Origin: Solirubrobacterales bacterium
Lineage (GTDB): Bacteria; Actinomycetota; Thermoleophilia; Solirubrobacterales; 70-9
Length of the DNA: 64,000 nucleotides
Direction: 5' to 3'
NCBI GenBank assembly: GCA_021323175.1
Contig: JAJTCK010000001.1
Location: 1 to 64,000 of the forward strand
Each line of letters starts with the position of its first letter. The first letter of the stretch is position 1. This document shows positions 53,012 through 62,497 of the stretch, one piece after another. The notes beneath the pieces were generated by a model. That model was not told where the DNA came from and made no database searches. It saw only the letters and a list, made by a program, of their open reading frames with translations. The translations under genes and the position numbers were made by a program.

Positions 53012-55006
53012 TCACTCCTGGTCGATGACGAGGAAGAGCTCCGTCGTGACCTCATCCTCGTTGCCTACGACGGCCAGGGCGGTAGAGGTGGCATTGTCGA
53101 ACAGGATGCTCAAGTTCGCGAAGAATGGGTCTTCGACCAGGTCCGTGCGCGTGACCTGGCCGAAGAGCTCGTCGAGGTTCAGGAAGACTAGCGCCGAGAC
53201 CCTGTCAGGCAGCCCACTGGTCGCCCGGCCGTAGGCCTCGGAATCGGCGAGGGAGTCGCCATCCGAGCGGACCTGCTCGATGCCCGCCGGGTCGGTGCTG
53301 ACGACGAGCATCCCGTCGAACACCGCGTAGCTCAGGTTCACGGTCGGCGACACCTGGACCGAGCGCACGGCCACGCCATCGACCTCGGAGTCCTCGAAGC
53401 GCAGCACCCGAGAGCCGCCCGAGGTTCCGAGCGAGCGCAACAGCGGACGCTGCAAGCGCGCGAGCGCCTGCGAGGCGCGCTCCTCGTCGACGTCTTCGAC
53501 GATCAGGCTCGCGAAAGGGGGGCCGTCGGTCGGCTCGGCGATCAGCGCGGCCTGCCCGCCCAGGGCCGGGAGGAGGTCGCTCAGGGGATCGACGCCGGCC
53601 TGCTTGCGGAGCCGAGCCGCCAGCCTGCGCAGGGAACCCGCCGCACCCCCGGCCCGCTCGAGCAGGTCCGAGAGAGTCGTGCCCACCTCTCCAACCCCGA
53701 CGTATCCGAGCGACCGGACCCCGGCCTCCCCGTCAAGCTCGGGCTCGAACTCCGGCAGCTCCGAGAAGAAGCTGGGGTTCCTGGCGAGCAGCTCGGGCTC
53801 GAGGTCGCTGATCAGCTCCACGGCGATCCCATCGTCCTCGGCGACCGCGGCCGCCGCGATGCCCTGGGTCGCCCCGTAGTCGACAAACGTCTCGAGCTGG
53901 GTGGCGGCCCCCGGCCGGCCGGCGAGCAGGCGCTGGACGCCCGACCGCGACAGGTACACCTCGGCGAAGCGAGTCTCGGGCAGCTCCTCGTAGAGGGACA
54001 TCACCTGCGCGTTCCCGCCGAGGGAGGACGCGTCGTCCTGCTGGGCCCTGAGCGCGTCCCGGACCGCTCGCTCGTCCCCGAACACAAGCGAGTTCTCCGC
54101 GAATGCCGTGGCGAAGCCGCGCGGGTAGACGCTCAGCTCCGCGTCGCCCTGCCTCTCGGCCCGGGCCTCGCCGGCCGGCGCGACCTCCGCCAGGAACTCG
54201 TCCGCTCCAGCGCGGTCCCCCACCCCGACCACGAAGGCCTGCAGGGAGCGGTCGCCGGGACCCGCAACCAAGAGCATCGCCAGGTCCCCCTCGGCCCAGG
54301 GCAGAGCGTCCAGCGAGATGTCCACTGTCCCACCGGACGGAGTGGGCAGGGCAGGGGGCAGCTCGGCGGCCAGGATCGTGCGCAGATCGCCCAGGCTCCC
54401 GAGCGCGTCCGAGGCATTCTCGAACTGCTCGGAGTCGCGGTCCAGCGTGAGCTGTGCGTACAGAAGCGCGTCGGCCGGCGCGAAGTCGAAGCTCTGCTGC
54501 TCAGGCGGGCATGCCTTGACCGAGATGCCGCACGGGACCCCCGGGAGGGGGACGATCCGGACCAGCAGCACCAGGAAGAGAAGCCCCGCGGCCGCGCCGA
54601 TTCCGATGCGCTCCCCGAGCGACCGCGCCTTCCAGATGGCACCGACGCGACGCGCCGCGGGGCGGCCCGTCCTGACGCCCTGCTGAGACTTCTCCCGCAG
54701 CCAATACCCGGCGGCGCGAATCCTGGTCGAGCCCCGAAACCACAGGTCACTGGAGGGGTCCTTCTCCGGCTTCGCCCCCTGCGTCCCCGTGGTCACGGGC
54801 CCCGGTGGAGGCGCCGGCGCGGGCTTCGACTCGGGTCTCAGCCTCCGCTGCAGCCTGCGCCTGAGGTCCCGCCTGAGCTTCGCCCCCGAGCGCGGACGCC
54901 CGGCCTCGGGCCGCTCGGCCTGCGGCCGCTGCGTTGACGAGTCCGGCCTCTCCGCCGGGTCCTCGCGCGTATCGCCGTCGCCGCCCTTGCCGCCCGTTCC
55001 CTCCAC
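53012..55006 (-). CDS. DUF3352 domain membrane protein
   Basis: 664 residues. About 125 N-terminal residues are basic, Pro-rich and disordered, then one membrane helix ([19 protein letters not shown], near 134-153). The long extracellular domain (about 165-660) has repeated beta-alpha units typical of DUF3352, a family of lipoprotein-like or surface proteins of unknown role. Cys in GVPCGIS and KACPPE follow the helix and may be paired. It lies directly upstream of metK. Confidence 0.85.
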   Translation of the reverse strand: MEGTGGKGGDGDTREDPAERPDSSTQRPQAERPEAGRPRSGAKLRRDLRRRLQRRLRPESKPAPAPPPGPVTTGTQGAKPEKDPSSDLWFRGSTRIRAAGYWLREKSQQGVRTGRPAARRVGAIWKARSLGERIGIGAAAGLLFLVLLVRIVPLPGVPCGISVKACPPEQQSFDFAPADALLYAQLTLDRDSEQFENASDALGSLGDLRTILAAELPPALPTPSGGTVDISLDALPWAEGDLAMLLVAGPGDRSLQAFVVGVGDRAGADEFLAEVAPAGEARAERQGDAELSVYPRGFATAFAENSLVFGDERAVRDALRAQQDDASSLGGNAQVMSLYEELPETRFAEVYLSRSGVQRLLAGRPGAATQLETFVDYGATQGIAAAAVAEDDGIAVELISDLEPELLARNPSFFSELPEFEPELDGEAGVRSLGYVGVGEVGTTLSDLLERAGGAAGSLRRLAARLRKQAGVDPLSDLLPALGGQAALIAEPTDGPPFASLIVEDVDEERASQALARLQRPLLRSLGTSGGSRVLRFEDSEVDGVAVRSVQVSPTVNLSYAVFDGMLVVSTDPAGIEQVRSDGDSLADSEAYGRATSGLPDRVSALVFLNLDELFGQVTRTDLVEDPFFANLSILFDNATSTALAVVGNEDEVTTELFLVIDQE

Positions 55007-55055
55007 GAGCGTCCTTATAGCGACTGCGCTGGCGCCGGCGCGCCGGGGGCTCCGG

Positions 55056-56450
55056 TCACCAGGACTTGGAGCCGGTGCGGTCGCGCTTGCGCGGCACGAA
55101 ATCGATCACGAGCGGCACGCCCTCCAGCCCGAGGGCGTCGCGGAGCCGGTTCTCCAGGAAGTAGGCCCAGTCGCGCGTGAGCAGCTTCCTGTCATTGACC
55201 TGGATCGCGAATCGGGGCGGCCGCCGCCCCACCTGTGCCGCGTAGTACAGGCGCAGGCGCCGTCCGTGGCGGGCGGGCGGCGGACGTTGCGACACGACGC
55301 CCGAAACGATTCGGTTGAGCTGCCCGGTCGGCACCCGTTCGCCGGAGCGGTCGGCCAGCTCGAGGGCGCGACGCAGGACATCGTCTGCGCCGCGCCCCGT
55401 CCGCGCCGAGCAGGTCATGACCGCGGGGCGCATGCGCAGCTTGCGGCGCGCCCGCGCGCGCGCGTCGTCGATCAGGGCCTCGGCCTCCTCGCCCGGCACC
55501 AGGTCCCACTTGTTGAAGGCGAGCACGGTCGCGCAGTCGGCGTGCATCGCGAGCTCGGCGACTCTCAGGTCCTCGGAGGTCAGGCCCTCGGACGCGTCGC
55601 AGACGACGATCGCGGCGTCAGCGCGCTCGGCGGCCGACTCGGAACGGAGCTGGGCGTAGTAGCCGACCGTGCCGGCGACCTTGCCTCGGCGGCGCAGCCC
55701 GGCCGTGTCCACCAGGACGATCCGGCGGCCTTCCATCTCGAGCTCCGTGTCCACCGGATCGCGGGTCGTTCCCGCCAGCTCCGAGACGATCACACGCTCG
55801 GACCCGAGCAGACGGTTGAGAAGCGAGGACTTGCCCACGTTGGGGCGCCCGAGGATCGCGACTCTCGGCGTCTCGTTCTCGAGCTCGTCAGCGCCGGCTG
55901 CGCCGCCCAGTAACGCGAGGGCGTCCGTGACCCGGTCCAGCAGGTCGCCCGTGCCGATGCCGTGAGTCGCTGACACGGTCAGCGGATCGCCCAGGCCGAG
56001 GCCGTAGAGCTCTGCCGCCATCGACGTGTCTCCCGGGCTGTCGACCTTGTTGGCGGCCAGCAGCACGGGCTTCTCGGCCCCCCGCAGGACCGCCGCGAGC
56101 TCGCTGTCCCCCGGGCCGATTCCGGCGCGGGCATCGACGACGAGGATGATCGCATCGGCCTCGTCGATCGCCGCGCGCGCCTGGGCCTGAACCGACTGGG
56201 AGAGCGCGTCGCCCTCGGCCAGGTCCATCCCGCCCGTGTCGATCAGCTCGAAGCGCAACCCGTTCCATTCGCACGGAAGCGCGCGCCGGTCGCGCGTCAC
56301 TCCGGGTTCCGCGTCGGTCACCGCCTCGCGGCCGCCCGAGAGGCGGTTCACGAGGGTGCTCTTGCCGGCGTTCGGGAACCCCACGACTGCCACCTTCGGC
56401 CGGGAGCCGGTGCGCGCAGGCGGCGGCGCCTCCCGCTCCGCCCCGTTCAC
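55056..56450 (-). CDS. der: GTPase Der (EngA)
   Basis: 464 residues with two tandem G domains and a KH-like C-terminus. G1 motifs VVGFPNAGKSTLVNRL and ILGRPNVGKSSLLNRLL; switch I TRDRRAL and TTRDPVD; DTGG and DTAG; NKVD and NKWD. It acts in 50S assembly. Overlaps the cmk stop by 4 bases; the cmk-der order is widespread. Confidence 0.97.
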   Translation of the reverse strand: MNGAEREAPPPARTGSRPKVAVVGFPNAGKSTLVNRLSGGREAVTDAEPGVTRDRRALPCEWNGLRFELIDTGGMDLAEGDALSQSVQAQARAAIDEADAIILVVDARAGIGPGDSELAAVLRGAEKPVLLAANKVDSPGDTSMAAELYGLGLGDPLTVSATHGIGTGDLLDRVTDALALLGGAAGADELENETPRVAILGRPNVGKSSLLNRLLGSERVIVSELAGTTRDPVDTELEMEGRRIVLVDTAGLRRRGKVAGTVGYYAQLRSESAAERADAAIVVCDASEGLTSEDLRVAELAMHADCATVLAFNKWDLVPGEEAEALIDDARARARRKLRMRPAVMTCSARTGRGADDVLRRALELADRSGERVPTGQLNRIVSGVVSQRPPPARHGRRLRLYYAAQVGRRPPRFAIQVNDRKLLTRDWAYFLENRLRDALGLEGVPLVIDFVPRKRDRTGSKSW

Positions 56451-57085
56451 GCCACCCCCCTTTCGGTCGCCAGAGCGACGACCCTCTGCACCACCTCTTC
56501 GGCCGGGACCCCGGTGGTGTCCAGCTCGACGGCGTCCTCGGCCGCGCGCAGCGCGCCGTGGCGGCGCGTGCTGTCGCGCTCGTCGCGCGCGCGGATCGCC
56601 GTCAGCACCTGCTCGAACGGCTCGTTCGTCTGCTGTGAGCGCCTGCGGGCGCGTTCCTCCTCGCTCGCCGTCAGGAAGACCTTCAGCGCCGCGTCGGGGC
56701 TGACGACCGTGCCTATGTCTCGCCCCTCGGCCACGTAGTCGCCCGACTCGATCATCCGGCGCTGCCTCGCGACCATTGCCTCGCGGACCTCCGGATGGAC
56801 TGAGAGGCGTGACGCCGCCGCGGTGACCTTTGGCTCGCGAATCGCCTCGCCCACGTCCCTCCCGTCCAGACGGACCACGGGCCCCTCCAGCTCGATGTCC
56901 AGGCCGCGGGCCAGCTCACTCACGGCAGCCGGCTCATCCGGCTGGACGCCCCGCTCGAGCGCCGCCAGGGCGACGCAGCGGTACATGGCCCCGGAGTCCA
57001 TGAAAGTGAAGCCCAGGACCCGGGCCACCTCGCGCGCCACGGTCGACTTGCCGGCGCCGGCGGGGCCGTCGATCGCGATGACCAT
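56447..57085 (-). CDS. cmk: Cytidylate kinase
   Basis: 212 residues. Walker A IDGPAGAGKSTVAREVAR, then YRCVALAAL and YVAEGRDIGTVV, with the family insert. It phosphorylates CMP and dCMP. It normally sits directly after aroA; here an inverted cupin gene separates them, so cmk-der needs its own promoter in 57086-57175. Confidence 0.97.
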   Translation of the reverse strand: MVIAIDGPAGAGKSTVAREVARVLGFTFMDSGAMYRCVALAALERGVQPDEPAAVSELARGLDIELEGPVVRLDGRDVGEAIREPKVTAAASRLSVHPEVREAMVARQRRMIESGDYVAEGRDIGTVVSPDAALKVFLTASEEERARRRSQQTNEPFEQVLTAIRARDERDSTRRHGALRAAEDAVELDTTGVPAEEVVQRVVALATERGVA

Positions 57086-57175
57086 GGGCGGCAGGGTAGT
57101 CGCCGGTTCGGGGCCTGCCGGCGCGGAGCCGCCGCGTTTACGAGCGCAGAGAGACGGCTATAGAGTGGCGTGCCC

Positions 57176-57505
57176 ATGCAGAGCTGGAAGCTCAACGAAC
57201 TGGATGTCGAGCCACACAAGCCCCAGGTTCTCGACTCCGAGGACGAGGGCAGGGCGATCGCGATCAACCTGCCCGCGGGCGAGCAGCTCCAGGAGCACCA
57301 GGTCCATGAGCGCGCCTGGGTACTCGTCACCGAGGGCGAGGTCCAGATCGCGGACGCGGGCGGTGAGGCGGTCACCGGCGGGCCCGGCCTGCTCTGCGTG
57401 TTCGACCCCAAGGAGCGCCACGAGGTGACCGCGAGAGCGGACTCGCGCGTGCTGCTGGTCCTAGCGCCCTGGCCGGGCGACGGGCACCCGAGCAACCAGG
57501 ACTGA
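57176..57505 (+). CDS. Small cupin-domain protein
   Basis: 109 residues from ATG 57176 (GTG 57170 also possible). A single cupin barrel: ERAWVLVTEGEVQIADAGGEAVTGGPGLLCVFDPKERHEVTARADSRVLLVLAPW. Of the usual metal ligands only HQVHER and RHEV histidines are seen. Could be a small-molecule binder or isomerase; function unknown. Its orientation is opposite to its neighbours. Confidence 0.8.
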   Translation: MQSWKLNELDVEPHKPQVLDSEDEGRAIAINLPAGEQLQEHQVHERAWVLVTEGEVQIADAGGEAVTGGPGLLCVFDPKERHEVTARADSRVLLVLAPWPGDGHPSNQD

Positions 57506-57534
57506 GCGCCCGCCTGGGCGGATGTCCCGGCGGC

Positions 57535-58854
57535 CTAGCCCGAGAGCGCTCGCAGATCCCCGGCGAAGCCCGGGTAGCTGACCGCGACCGCGTCGAAGCC
57601 GGTGACCTCGACCCCCTCGCGCGAGGCCAGGCCCGCGATCGCTCCCAGCATCGCCATCCGGTGGTCGCCGCGCGCGTCGAGCGTTCCCCCGCGCAGGCCG
57701 CCCGTTCCCCTGACGGCGAAACCGTCGGGACGGCCCTCGATGTCGGCTCCCACGGCTGAGAGCCCGTCCACGACGGCATCGATCCGGTCCGACTCCTTGC
57801 GCCGCAGCTCATCGGCTCCCGTGACGACCGTCTCGCCCTCGGCGAAGCATCCGAGCAGCGCCACCAGGGGCAGCTCGTCGATCGCCCCGGGCACGTCCTG
57901 CGGGCCCACCTCGGCGCCGGAGAGTGCCGCCGGTCGCGCTCGGAGCGACGCCATCGGCTCGGGGCCGGGCTCCCGGATCTCGTGCACGACCATGTCGCGC
58001 CCGGACTCGTGGGCACCGCCCATCGTGACCCCCATCCGGGAGAGGATGCTCAGCAGGCCGATCCGGTTGCGGTTGATGCCGACCTCTCTGACTTCCACCT
58101 CGCTGCCGGGGACGATCAGGGCGCCGCAGATGAAGAATGCCGCGGAGGAGAAGTCCCCCGGGACCACCACGTCCCCCGACTCCAGCGCTTCCGCGGGAGC
58201 GACGATTACCGCGTTCCCCTCGCGGCGGATTGAGGCCCCTGCCGCTGCGAGCATCCGCTCGGTGTGGTCCCTGGAGGGAACGGGTGAGCTGATCCGGGTC
58301 TCGCCCTGCGCCAGCAGGCCCGCCAGCAACAGGCAGGACTTGACCTGGGCGCTCGCGATCGGAAGCTCGTAGTCGATCCCCCGCAGCTTCGAGCCGCGAA
58401 CGGTCAACGGAGGGAGTCGCCCGTCACGGCAGTCCACGTCGGCGCCCATCCGCCCGAGCGGCTCGGCCACGCGGTCAACCGGCCGGCTTCTGATCGAATC
58501 GTCGCCGTCCAGGGTCCACCCGCCGCCCGGCTGGCCCGCGAGCCAGCCGGGCAGGACACGCAGCAGGGTTCCCGCGTTGCCGACGTCTATCCGCGCGGGC
58601 CGCGCGCCCCGCAGCCCCACGCCCTCGACCTCGACGAACAGGCCGCCGTGCTCATCGGCCTCCCCCTCCCGGACGGCCGCGCCGACCGCCTCCACCGCTG
58701 CCAGCGTGGAGCGGGTGTCGGCGGAGTCCAGGAACCCCGTGACGCGCGTCGGCCCGTCGCACATGGCGCCGATCAACGCGGCCCGGTGCGAGATCGACTT
58801 GTCCGGCGGTGGGCGGAGGGACCCCTCCAGCGCCCCGGCGGGATCGAACCTCAC
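57535..58854 (-). CDS. aroA: 3-phosphoshikimate 1-carboxyvinyltransferase (EPSP synthase)
   Basis: 439 residues. Motifs PDKSISHRAALIGAM, DVGNAGTLLRVLPGWLAG, RSRPVDRVAEPL, VPGDFSSAAFF, LRRKESDRIDAV and GDHRMAM. Joins shikimate-3-P and PEP. The GNAGT loop has LLR rather than the class-I TMR. Starts 4 bases inside tyrA (ATGA). Third gene of aroF-tyrA-aroA. Confidence 0.97.
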   Translation of the reverse strand: MRFDPAGALEGSLRPPPDKSISHRAALIGAMCDGPTRVTGFLDSADTRSTLAAVEAVGAAVREGEADEHGGLFVEVEGVGLRGARPARIDVGNAGTLLRVLPGWLAGQPGGGWTLDGDDSIRSRPVDRVAEPLGRMGADVDCRDGRLPPLTVRGSKLRGIDYELPIASAQVKSCLLLAGLLAQGETRISSPVPSRDHTERMLAAAGASIRREGNAVIVAPAEALESGDVVVPGDFSSAAFFICGALIVPGSEVEVREVGINRNRIGLLSILSRMGVTMGGAHESGRDMVVHEIREPGPEPMASLRARPAALSGAEVGPQDVPGAIDELPLVALLGCFAEGETVVTGADELRRKESDRIDAVVDGLSAVGADIEGRPDGFAVRGTGGLRGGTLDARGDHRMAMLGAIAGLASREGVEVTGFDAVAVSYPGFAGDLRALSG

Positions 58855-59933
58855 CGCTCCACCGGTACGACGTCGTGGCCGAGAGCCCCGATCAGCTCCG
58901 CGGCGCGCCTGGCATCGTCATCTCCCGTGACGAACAGCGAGATCGCGCCGGAGCTCATGTCGGCCGACGGATGCAGCGCCATGTCCTCGATGTTGACGCC
59001 GCCGTCGCCCAGGGCCAGCGCGATCTGCGCGACTACGCCCGGGGTGTTGGAGACGAGGACGCGAAGCTCGCGCAGACGCCCAGCCGCGCGGTCCTCCGCC
59101 AGCAGGCCGCGTCGGTGCTCAGCTGCCCCCGCGTGCCACGCCGCGATCGAGTCCTGGTCGCCGCTCCGCAGCAACTCCGCCGCATCGGAGAGCCTGGCGG
59201 CGGCAGCCTCGACCTGGTCGGCCACCGCCTCGCGGTTGCCGCCGAGGATGTCCCCCCAGATCGCCGGGTTGGCGCCGGCGACGCGCGTGGCGTCGCGAAA
59301 GCTGGGCCCGACCTCGGGGAATCGCTCGGAGTAATCCCCGGCCAGGGCCTCGGCGGCCTGGGCGACCAGGACGTTGGCCAGCACGTGCGGGAGGTGGCTG
59401 ACCGTCGCCATCAGGCGGTCGTGGGCCTGGGCGTCGATCGCCTGGGGCCGCGCGCCCATGCCGGCGATGGCGCGCTGGACCCGGTCGTAGAGCAGGCCGC
59501 CAGTGGTGGGCGTCGGGGTGAGGTACCAGCGGGCGCCGTCGAACAGGTCCGCGCGGGCGTTCTCGACACCCGCCGTCTCGGCCCCCGCGAGCGGATGGCC
59601 GCCGACGAAGCGGGGGTCCCCGCCCAGGGCGGCGATCGCGTCGCGCTTGACAGAGCCGACGTCGGTGACCGCTGTGTCCCTCCCGGCCGCCGCCAGGGCA
59701 TCGCGGGCCACGTCCGGCAACACGCCGACCGGCGCCGCGCAGAAGACGATCTCGGCGCCCGCGACGGCGTCGGCGATCGAATCGTGGGTGGACCCGACGG
59801 CGCTCAGCTCCTCAGCGCGAGCGAGCAGCTCGGCGTCCGGGTCGTACCCGGCCACCTCCGCAGCCAGGCGGTCTCGCGCCGCCAGCCCGATCGAGCCCCC
59901 GATCAGGCCGACGCCGAGGACCGCGATGCGCAT
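58851..59933 (-). CDS. tyrA: Prephenate dehydrogenase with ACT domain
   Basis: 360 residues. NAD-binding GVGLIGGSIGLAARD; catalytic region GGHPLAGAETAGVENARADLF and the His in VSHLPHVLANVL. A C-terminal ACT domain (about 283-355, RVLVSNTPGVVAQIALALGDGGVNIEDM) suggests feedback by Tyr. Second gene of the aromatic operon, 36 bp after aroF. Confidence 0.96.
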   Translation of the reverse strand: MRIAVLGVGLIGGSIGLAARDRLAAEVAGYDPDAELLARAEELSAVGSTHDSIADAVAGAEIVFCAAPVGVLPDVARDALAAAGRDTAVTDVGSVKRDAIAALGGDPRFVGGHPLAGAETAGVENARADLFDGARWYLTPTPTTGGLLYDRVQRAIAGMGARPQAIDAQAHDRLMATVSHLPHVLANVLVAQAAEALAGDYSERFPEVGPSFRDATRVAGANPAIWGDILGGNREAVADQVEAAAARLSDAAELLRSGDQDSIAAWHAGAAEHRRGLLAEDRAAGRLRELRVLVSNTPGVVAQIALALGDGGVNIEDMALHPSADMSSGAISLFVTGDDDARRAAELIGALGHDVVPVER

Positions 59934-59969
59934 CTGCCTATCGGCCCGCGGCCCGCGGCCCGAAGCGCT

Positions 59970-61067
59970 TCATCGGTCTGCCCCGCGGCGCGCGCGCGAC
60001 GCCGCCGCCAGCCGGTCGAGGGCCAGCACCGTGGTCTCCCAGTCCATGCAGGCGTCCGTGATCGACTGGCCGTAAACCATCTCGGCGCCCGGCTCGAACT
60101 CCTGGCGCCCGCCGACGATGAAGGACTCGAGCATCACCCCCACGATGGCTCGGTTGCCGCCGGCGACCTGGCCGGCGATGTCCGAGAGCACCGTCGGCTG
60201 GACCTGGTGGTCCTTGCCGCTGTTCTCGTGGGACGCGTCGACGATCACCCGCTCGGGCAGGCCCGCCGCCCGCAGCTCCCGCAGCGCGGACTCGACCCCT
60301 TCGGCGTCGTAGTTGGGCGCCCCGCGGCCCCCCCGCAGAATCACATGGCAGTCGTCGTTGCCCTGGGTGTGCAGGATGGCCGGGGTGCCGCTTACGTCCA
60401 CGCCCGCAAACGCGTGCTGCGCCGCCGCGGCGCGGACCGCATCCACGGCGATCTTGACCGTGCCGTCCGTGGCGTTCTTGAATCCCACCGGCATCGAGAG
60501 TCCCGAGGCGAGCTGGCGGTGGATCTGGCTCTCGGTCGTCCGCGCGCCGATCGCCCCCCAGGCGACCAGGTCGGAGATGTACTGCGGCGTGATCGGATCC
60601 AGGAACTCGCAGCCGATCGGGAGCCCTACGTCCAGCACCTCCCTCAGCAGCCCGCGCGCGAGCAGCAGGCCGTTGTTCACGTCGCCGCTGCCGTCCAGAT
60701 GGGGGTCGTTGATCAGGCCCTTCCAGCCGATCGTGGTCCGCGGCTTCTCGAAGTACACCCGCATCGCGATCAGCAGGTCATCGCTGAGCTCCTCGGCGCG
60801 GGCGCCCAGGCGCTGGGCGTAGTCCAGGGCGGCATCGACGTCGTGGACGCTGCACGGCCCGACCACGACGAGCAGGCGGTCGTCCTCGCGGTCCAGGACC
60901 CTTGCGACCGACTCCCTGTGGGCGAGGACAGCGTCCTCCTCGTCGCTGCTCAGCGGCACCTCCTCGAGGATCTGGGACGGAGAGATCAGTTCGACGATGC
61001 GCGCGATCCGCTTGTCCCGGACCCTTCCCGACTGCCCTGTTGGTAGCTCCTTCATCTCCATGATCAT
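59970..61067 (-). CDS. aroF: 3-deoxy-7-phosphoheptulonate (DAHP) synthase, class I
   Basis: 365 residues, class I of the AroFGH type. Motifs LLVVVGPCSVHD, VYFEKPRTTIGWKGLINDP, ARTTESQIHRQLASGLSMPVGFKN, HENSGKDHQ. It commits PEP and erythrose-4-P to the shikimate pathway. AAGGGG stands 5 bases before ATG 61067 (further in-frame ATGs at 61061 and 61055). Immediately upstream is the FYWY leader peptide and the helix described separately, so expression probably follows charged Phe, Tyr and Trp tRNA. Confidence 0.97.
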   Translation of the reverse strand: MIMEMKELPTGQSGRVRDKRIARIVELISPSQILEEVPLSSDEEDAVLAHRESVARVLDREDDRLLVVVGPCSVHDVDAALDYAQRLGARAEELSDDLLIAMRVYFEKPRTTIGWKGLINDPHLDGSGDVNNGLLLARGLLREVLDVGLPIGCEFLDPITPQYISDLVAWGAIGARTTESQIHRQLASGLSMPVGFKNATDGTVKIAVDAVRAAAAQHAFAGVDVSGTPAILHTQGNDDCHVILRGGRGAPNYDAEGVESALRELRAAGLPERVIVDASHENSGKDHQVQPTVLSDIAGQVAGGNRAIVGVMLESFIVGGRQEFEPGAEMVYGQSITDACMDWETTVLALDRLAAASRARRGADR

Positions 61068-61078
61068 TCTGTCCCCTT

Positions 61079-61208
61079 TTCTACTGGTACGGCGATCGTC
61101 CTTGCCCGGTTGCGGCGCCCGGCGAAGCGGATTCGCGGTCAGCGGGCCCGGGATCGAGAGGCGGGCCCGCGGGCCGGACGCCTAGCTAAATCGCGGATAC
61201 CAGTAGAA
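61079..61208 (-). promoter_or_regulatory. aroF attenuator: leader-codon helix next to the Shine-Dalgarno
   Basis: On the minus strand TTCTACTGGTA (61208-61198; the Phe-Tyr-Trp-Tyr codons) is exactly complementary to TACCAGTAGAA (61089-61079), 108 bases on. Inside it GCGAT pairs with ATCGC, and CGTCC with GGACG, giving one stacked closing stem around GC-rich inner hairpins (GGCCCGCGGGCC; GCGAA/TTCGC). The 3' strand ends two bases before the aroF GGGG. No U-run terminator follows. A ribosome stalled on FYWY would break the helix. Confidence 0.75.
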
Positions 61209-61283
61209 GCTGCGCGCACGCGAGCGAGCCGCCTTGCGGCCCGTGTCCGAGGTGCTGGGATCGAGGGGAGTCGCGTGACGCAT
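61182..61283 (-). CDS. Aromatic leader peptide of aroF
   Basis: A 33-residue frame from ATG 61283 (or GTG 61289, two codons earlier) to TAG 61184-61182. Preceded by AGGAAGAAG. The first 25 residues are hydrophilic and Arg/Ser-rich; the last eight before the final Ser are FYWYPRF, holding five aromatic residues in seven. It is the only run of this composition in the window, and it lies directly upstream of DAHP synthase. Expected role: to sense supply of Phe, Tyr and Trp by ribosome stalling. The peptide itself is probably unstable. Too short for ordinary gene finders. Confidence 0.8.
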   Translation of the reverse strand: MRHATPLDPSTSDTGRKAARSRARSFYWYPRFS

Positions 61284-61344
61284 CCACACAGAGACTACTT
61301 CTTCCTGCGCTTCGGATGCGACCTTCTCGTTCACGCCGACGCTC

Positions 61345-62436
61345 TCAGATCGCGTCGGCCATCGCCGTCAGGAACCGTTGGTTCTCGTCGCGGTTGCCGT
61401 AGGTGACGCGCAGGTTTCCCTCCGCCCCGAGCGCCGCGCCGGGCCGCACCGCGACACCGGCGCGCGCGAGCGCTTCCACGAGCTCGGACTCGTCGCGGTC
61501 CCCCAGGCCGACCCACACGAAATTCGCCTGGGAATCGGCGATCTCGAGACCGAGCTCGCCGAGACCCTCCTCGACGAACATCCGCTCGACGATGTTCTTC
61601 TCGACCCGGTTGGCCACGTCGTCCTGGTGCAGGAGCGCCTCGGCCGCCGCCGTCTGAGCGAGCAAGTTGACGCTGAAGGGCTGACGCACCGCGTCCACAG
61701 CCGCCCGGAACTGCGCGGAGCAGAGCGCGTAGCCCACGCGCAGGCCGGCCAGGCCGTACACCTTGCTGAAGGTCCGGAGCAGGACCAGGTTCGGGTGGTC
61801 CGGCAGCAGGTCGATGGTCGCATCGGGGTGGTCAACCGCCTGGTACTCGATGTAGGCCTCGTCCAAGATCACCGTCACGTGCTCGGGAACGCTCTCTACG
61901 AAGGCCGCGATCCGCTCTGCGGGCAGGTAGGTCCCGGTCGGGTTGTTCGGGTTGCAGACGACGACGATCTGCGTCGCCGCTGTGACCTCCTCGTGCATCG
62001 CGTCGAGGTCGTGTACCCAGCCGTCGGCCAGCGGCACGCGGATCTCGCGCGCCCCCGAAAGCGCCGCCATGTGCGGGTACATCGAGAACGAGGGCCACGC
62101 GTAGACGATCTCCGCATCGGGCTCGCACAGCGCCTCGGCGGCGGCGAGCAGGATCTCGCAGGATCCGTTCGAGACCGCGATTCGACCCGGCTCGGTCTCG
62201 CAGCGCTCGGCGATGCGGGATCTCAGCACGCGCGCCTCGGGGTCCGGATAGCGGTTGATGTCCCCCGCGGCGGCGGCGATCGCCTCGATCACCTGTGGGT
62301 GGGGCGGCAAGGGCGACTCGTTCGAGGCGAGCTTGACTGCGTCGGAGGTCTGCGCCCGCGCTTTCGCATCGTCGAGCGAGATACCCGGCTCGTAGTGCGG
62401 GATCCGCGCGAGCTTCTCGGCGAAGGTGACGGTCAT
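61345..62436 (-). CDS. HisC-type aminotransferase (histidinol-phosphate or aromatic)
   Basis: 363 residues from ATG 62436. Fold type I PLP enzyme: LASNESPLPPHPQV opening, VVCNPNNPTGTY, DEAYIEYQ, PLP-Lys in RTFSKVYGLAGLRVGYAL, and Arg in GNLRVTYG. It lies between chorismate mutase and DAHP synthase with no his genes near, so aromatic transamination (phenylpyruvate or prephenate) is more likely than histidine synthesis. The leader peptide follows 61 bp downstream. Confidence 0.88.
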   Translation of the reverse strand: MTVTFAEKLARIPHYEPGISLDDAKARAQTSDAVKLASNESPLPPHPQVIEAIAAAAGDINRYPDPEARVLRSRIAERCETEPGRIAVSNGSCEILLAAAEALCEPDAEIVYAWPSFSMYPHMAALSGAREIRVPLADGWVHDLDAMHEEVTAATQIVVVCNPNNPTGTYLPAERIAAFVESVPEHVTVILDEAYIEYQAVDHPDATIDLLPDHPNLVLLRTFSKVYGLAGLRVGYALCSAQFRAAVDAVRQPFSVNLLAQTAAAEALLHQDDVANRVEKNIVERMFVEEGLGELGLEIADSQANFVWVGLGDRDESELVEALARAGVAVRPGAALGAEGNLRVTYGNRDENQRFLTAMADAI

Positions 62437-62497
62437 GGTCGCGACATTGTGACGGGCCGACGCAGGCATGGCCGGGGGAAGCTCCCGACCGGCCTGC

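Noticed and set aside
53008-53060. SAM riboswitch before metK
   Set aside because: metK begins 1 base after the DUF3352 stop region; no leader space.
58809-61046. 745-residue plus-strand open frame across tyrA and aroF
   Set aside because: Antisense shadow of two well-supported genes; no family motif.
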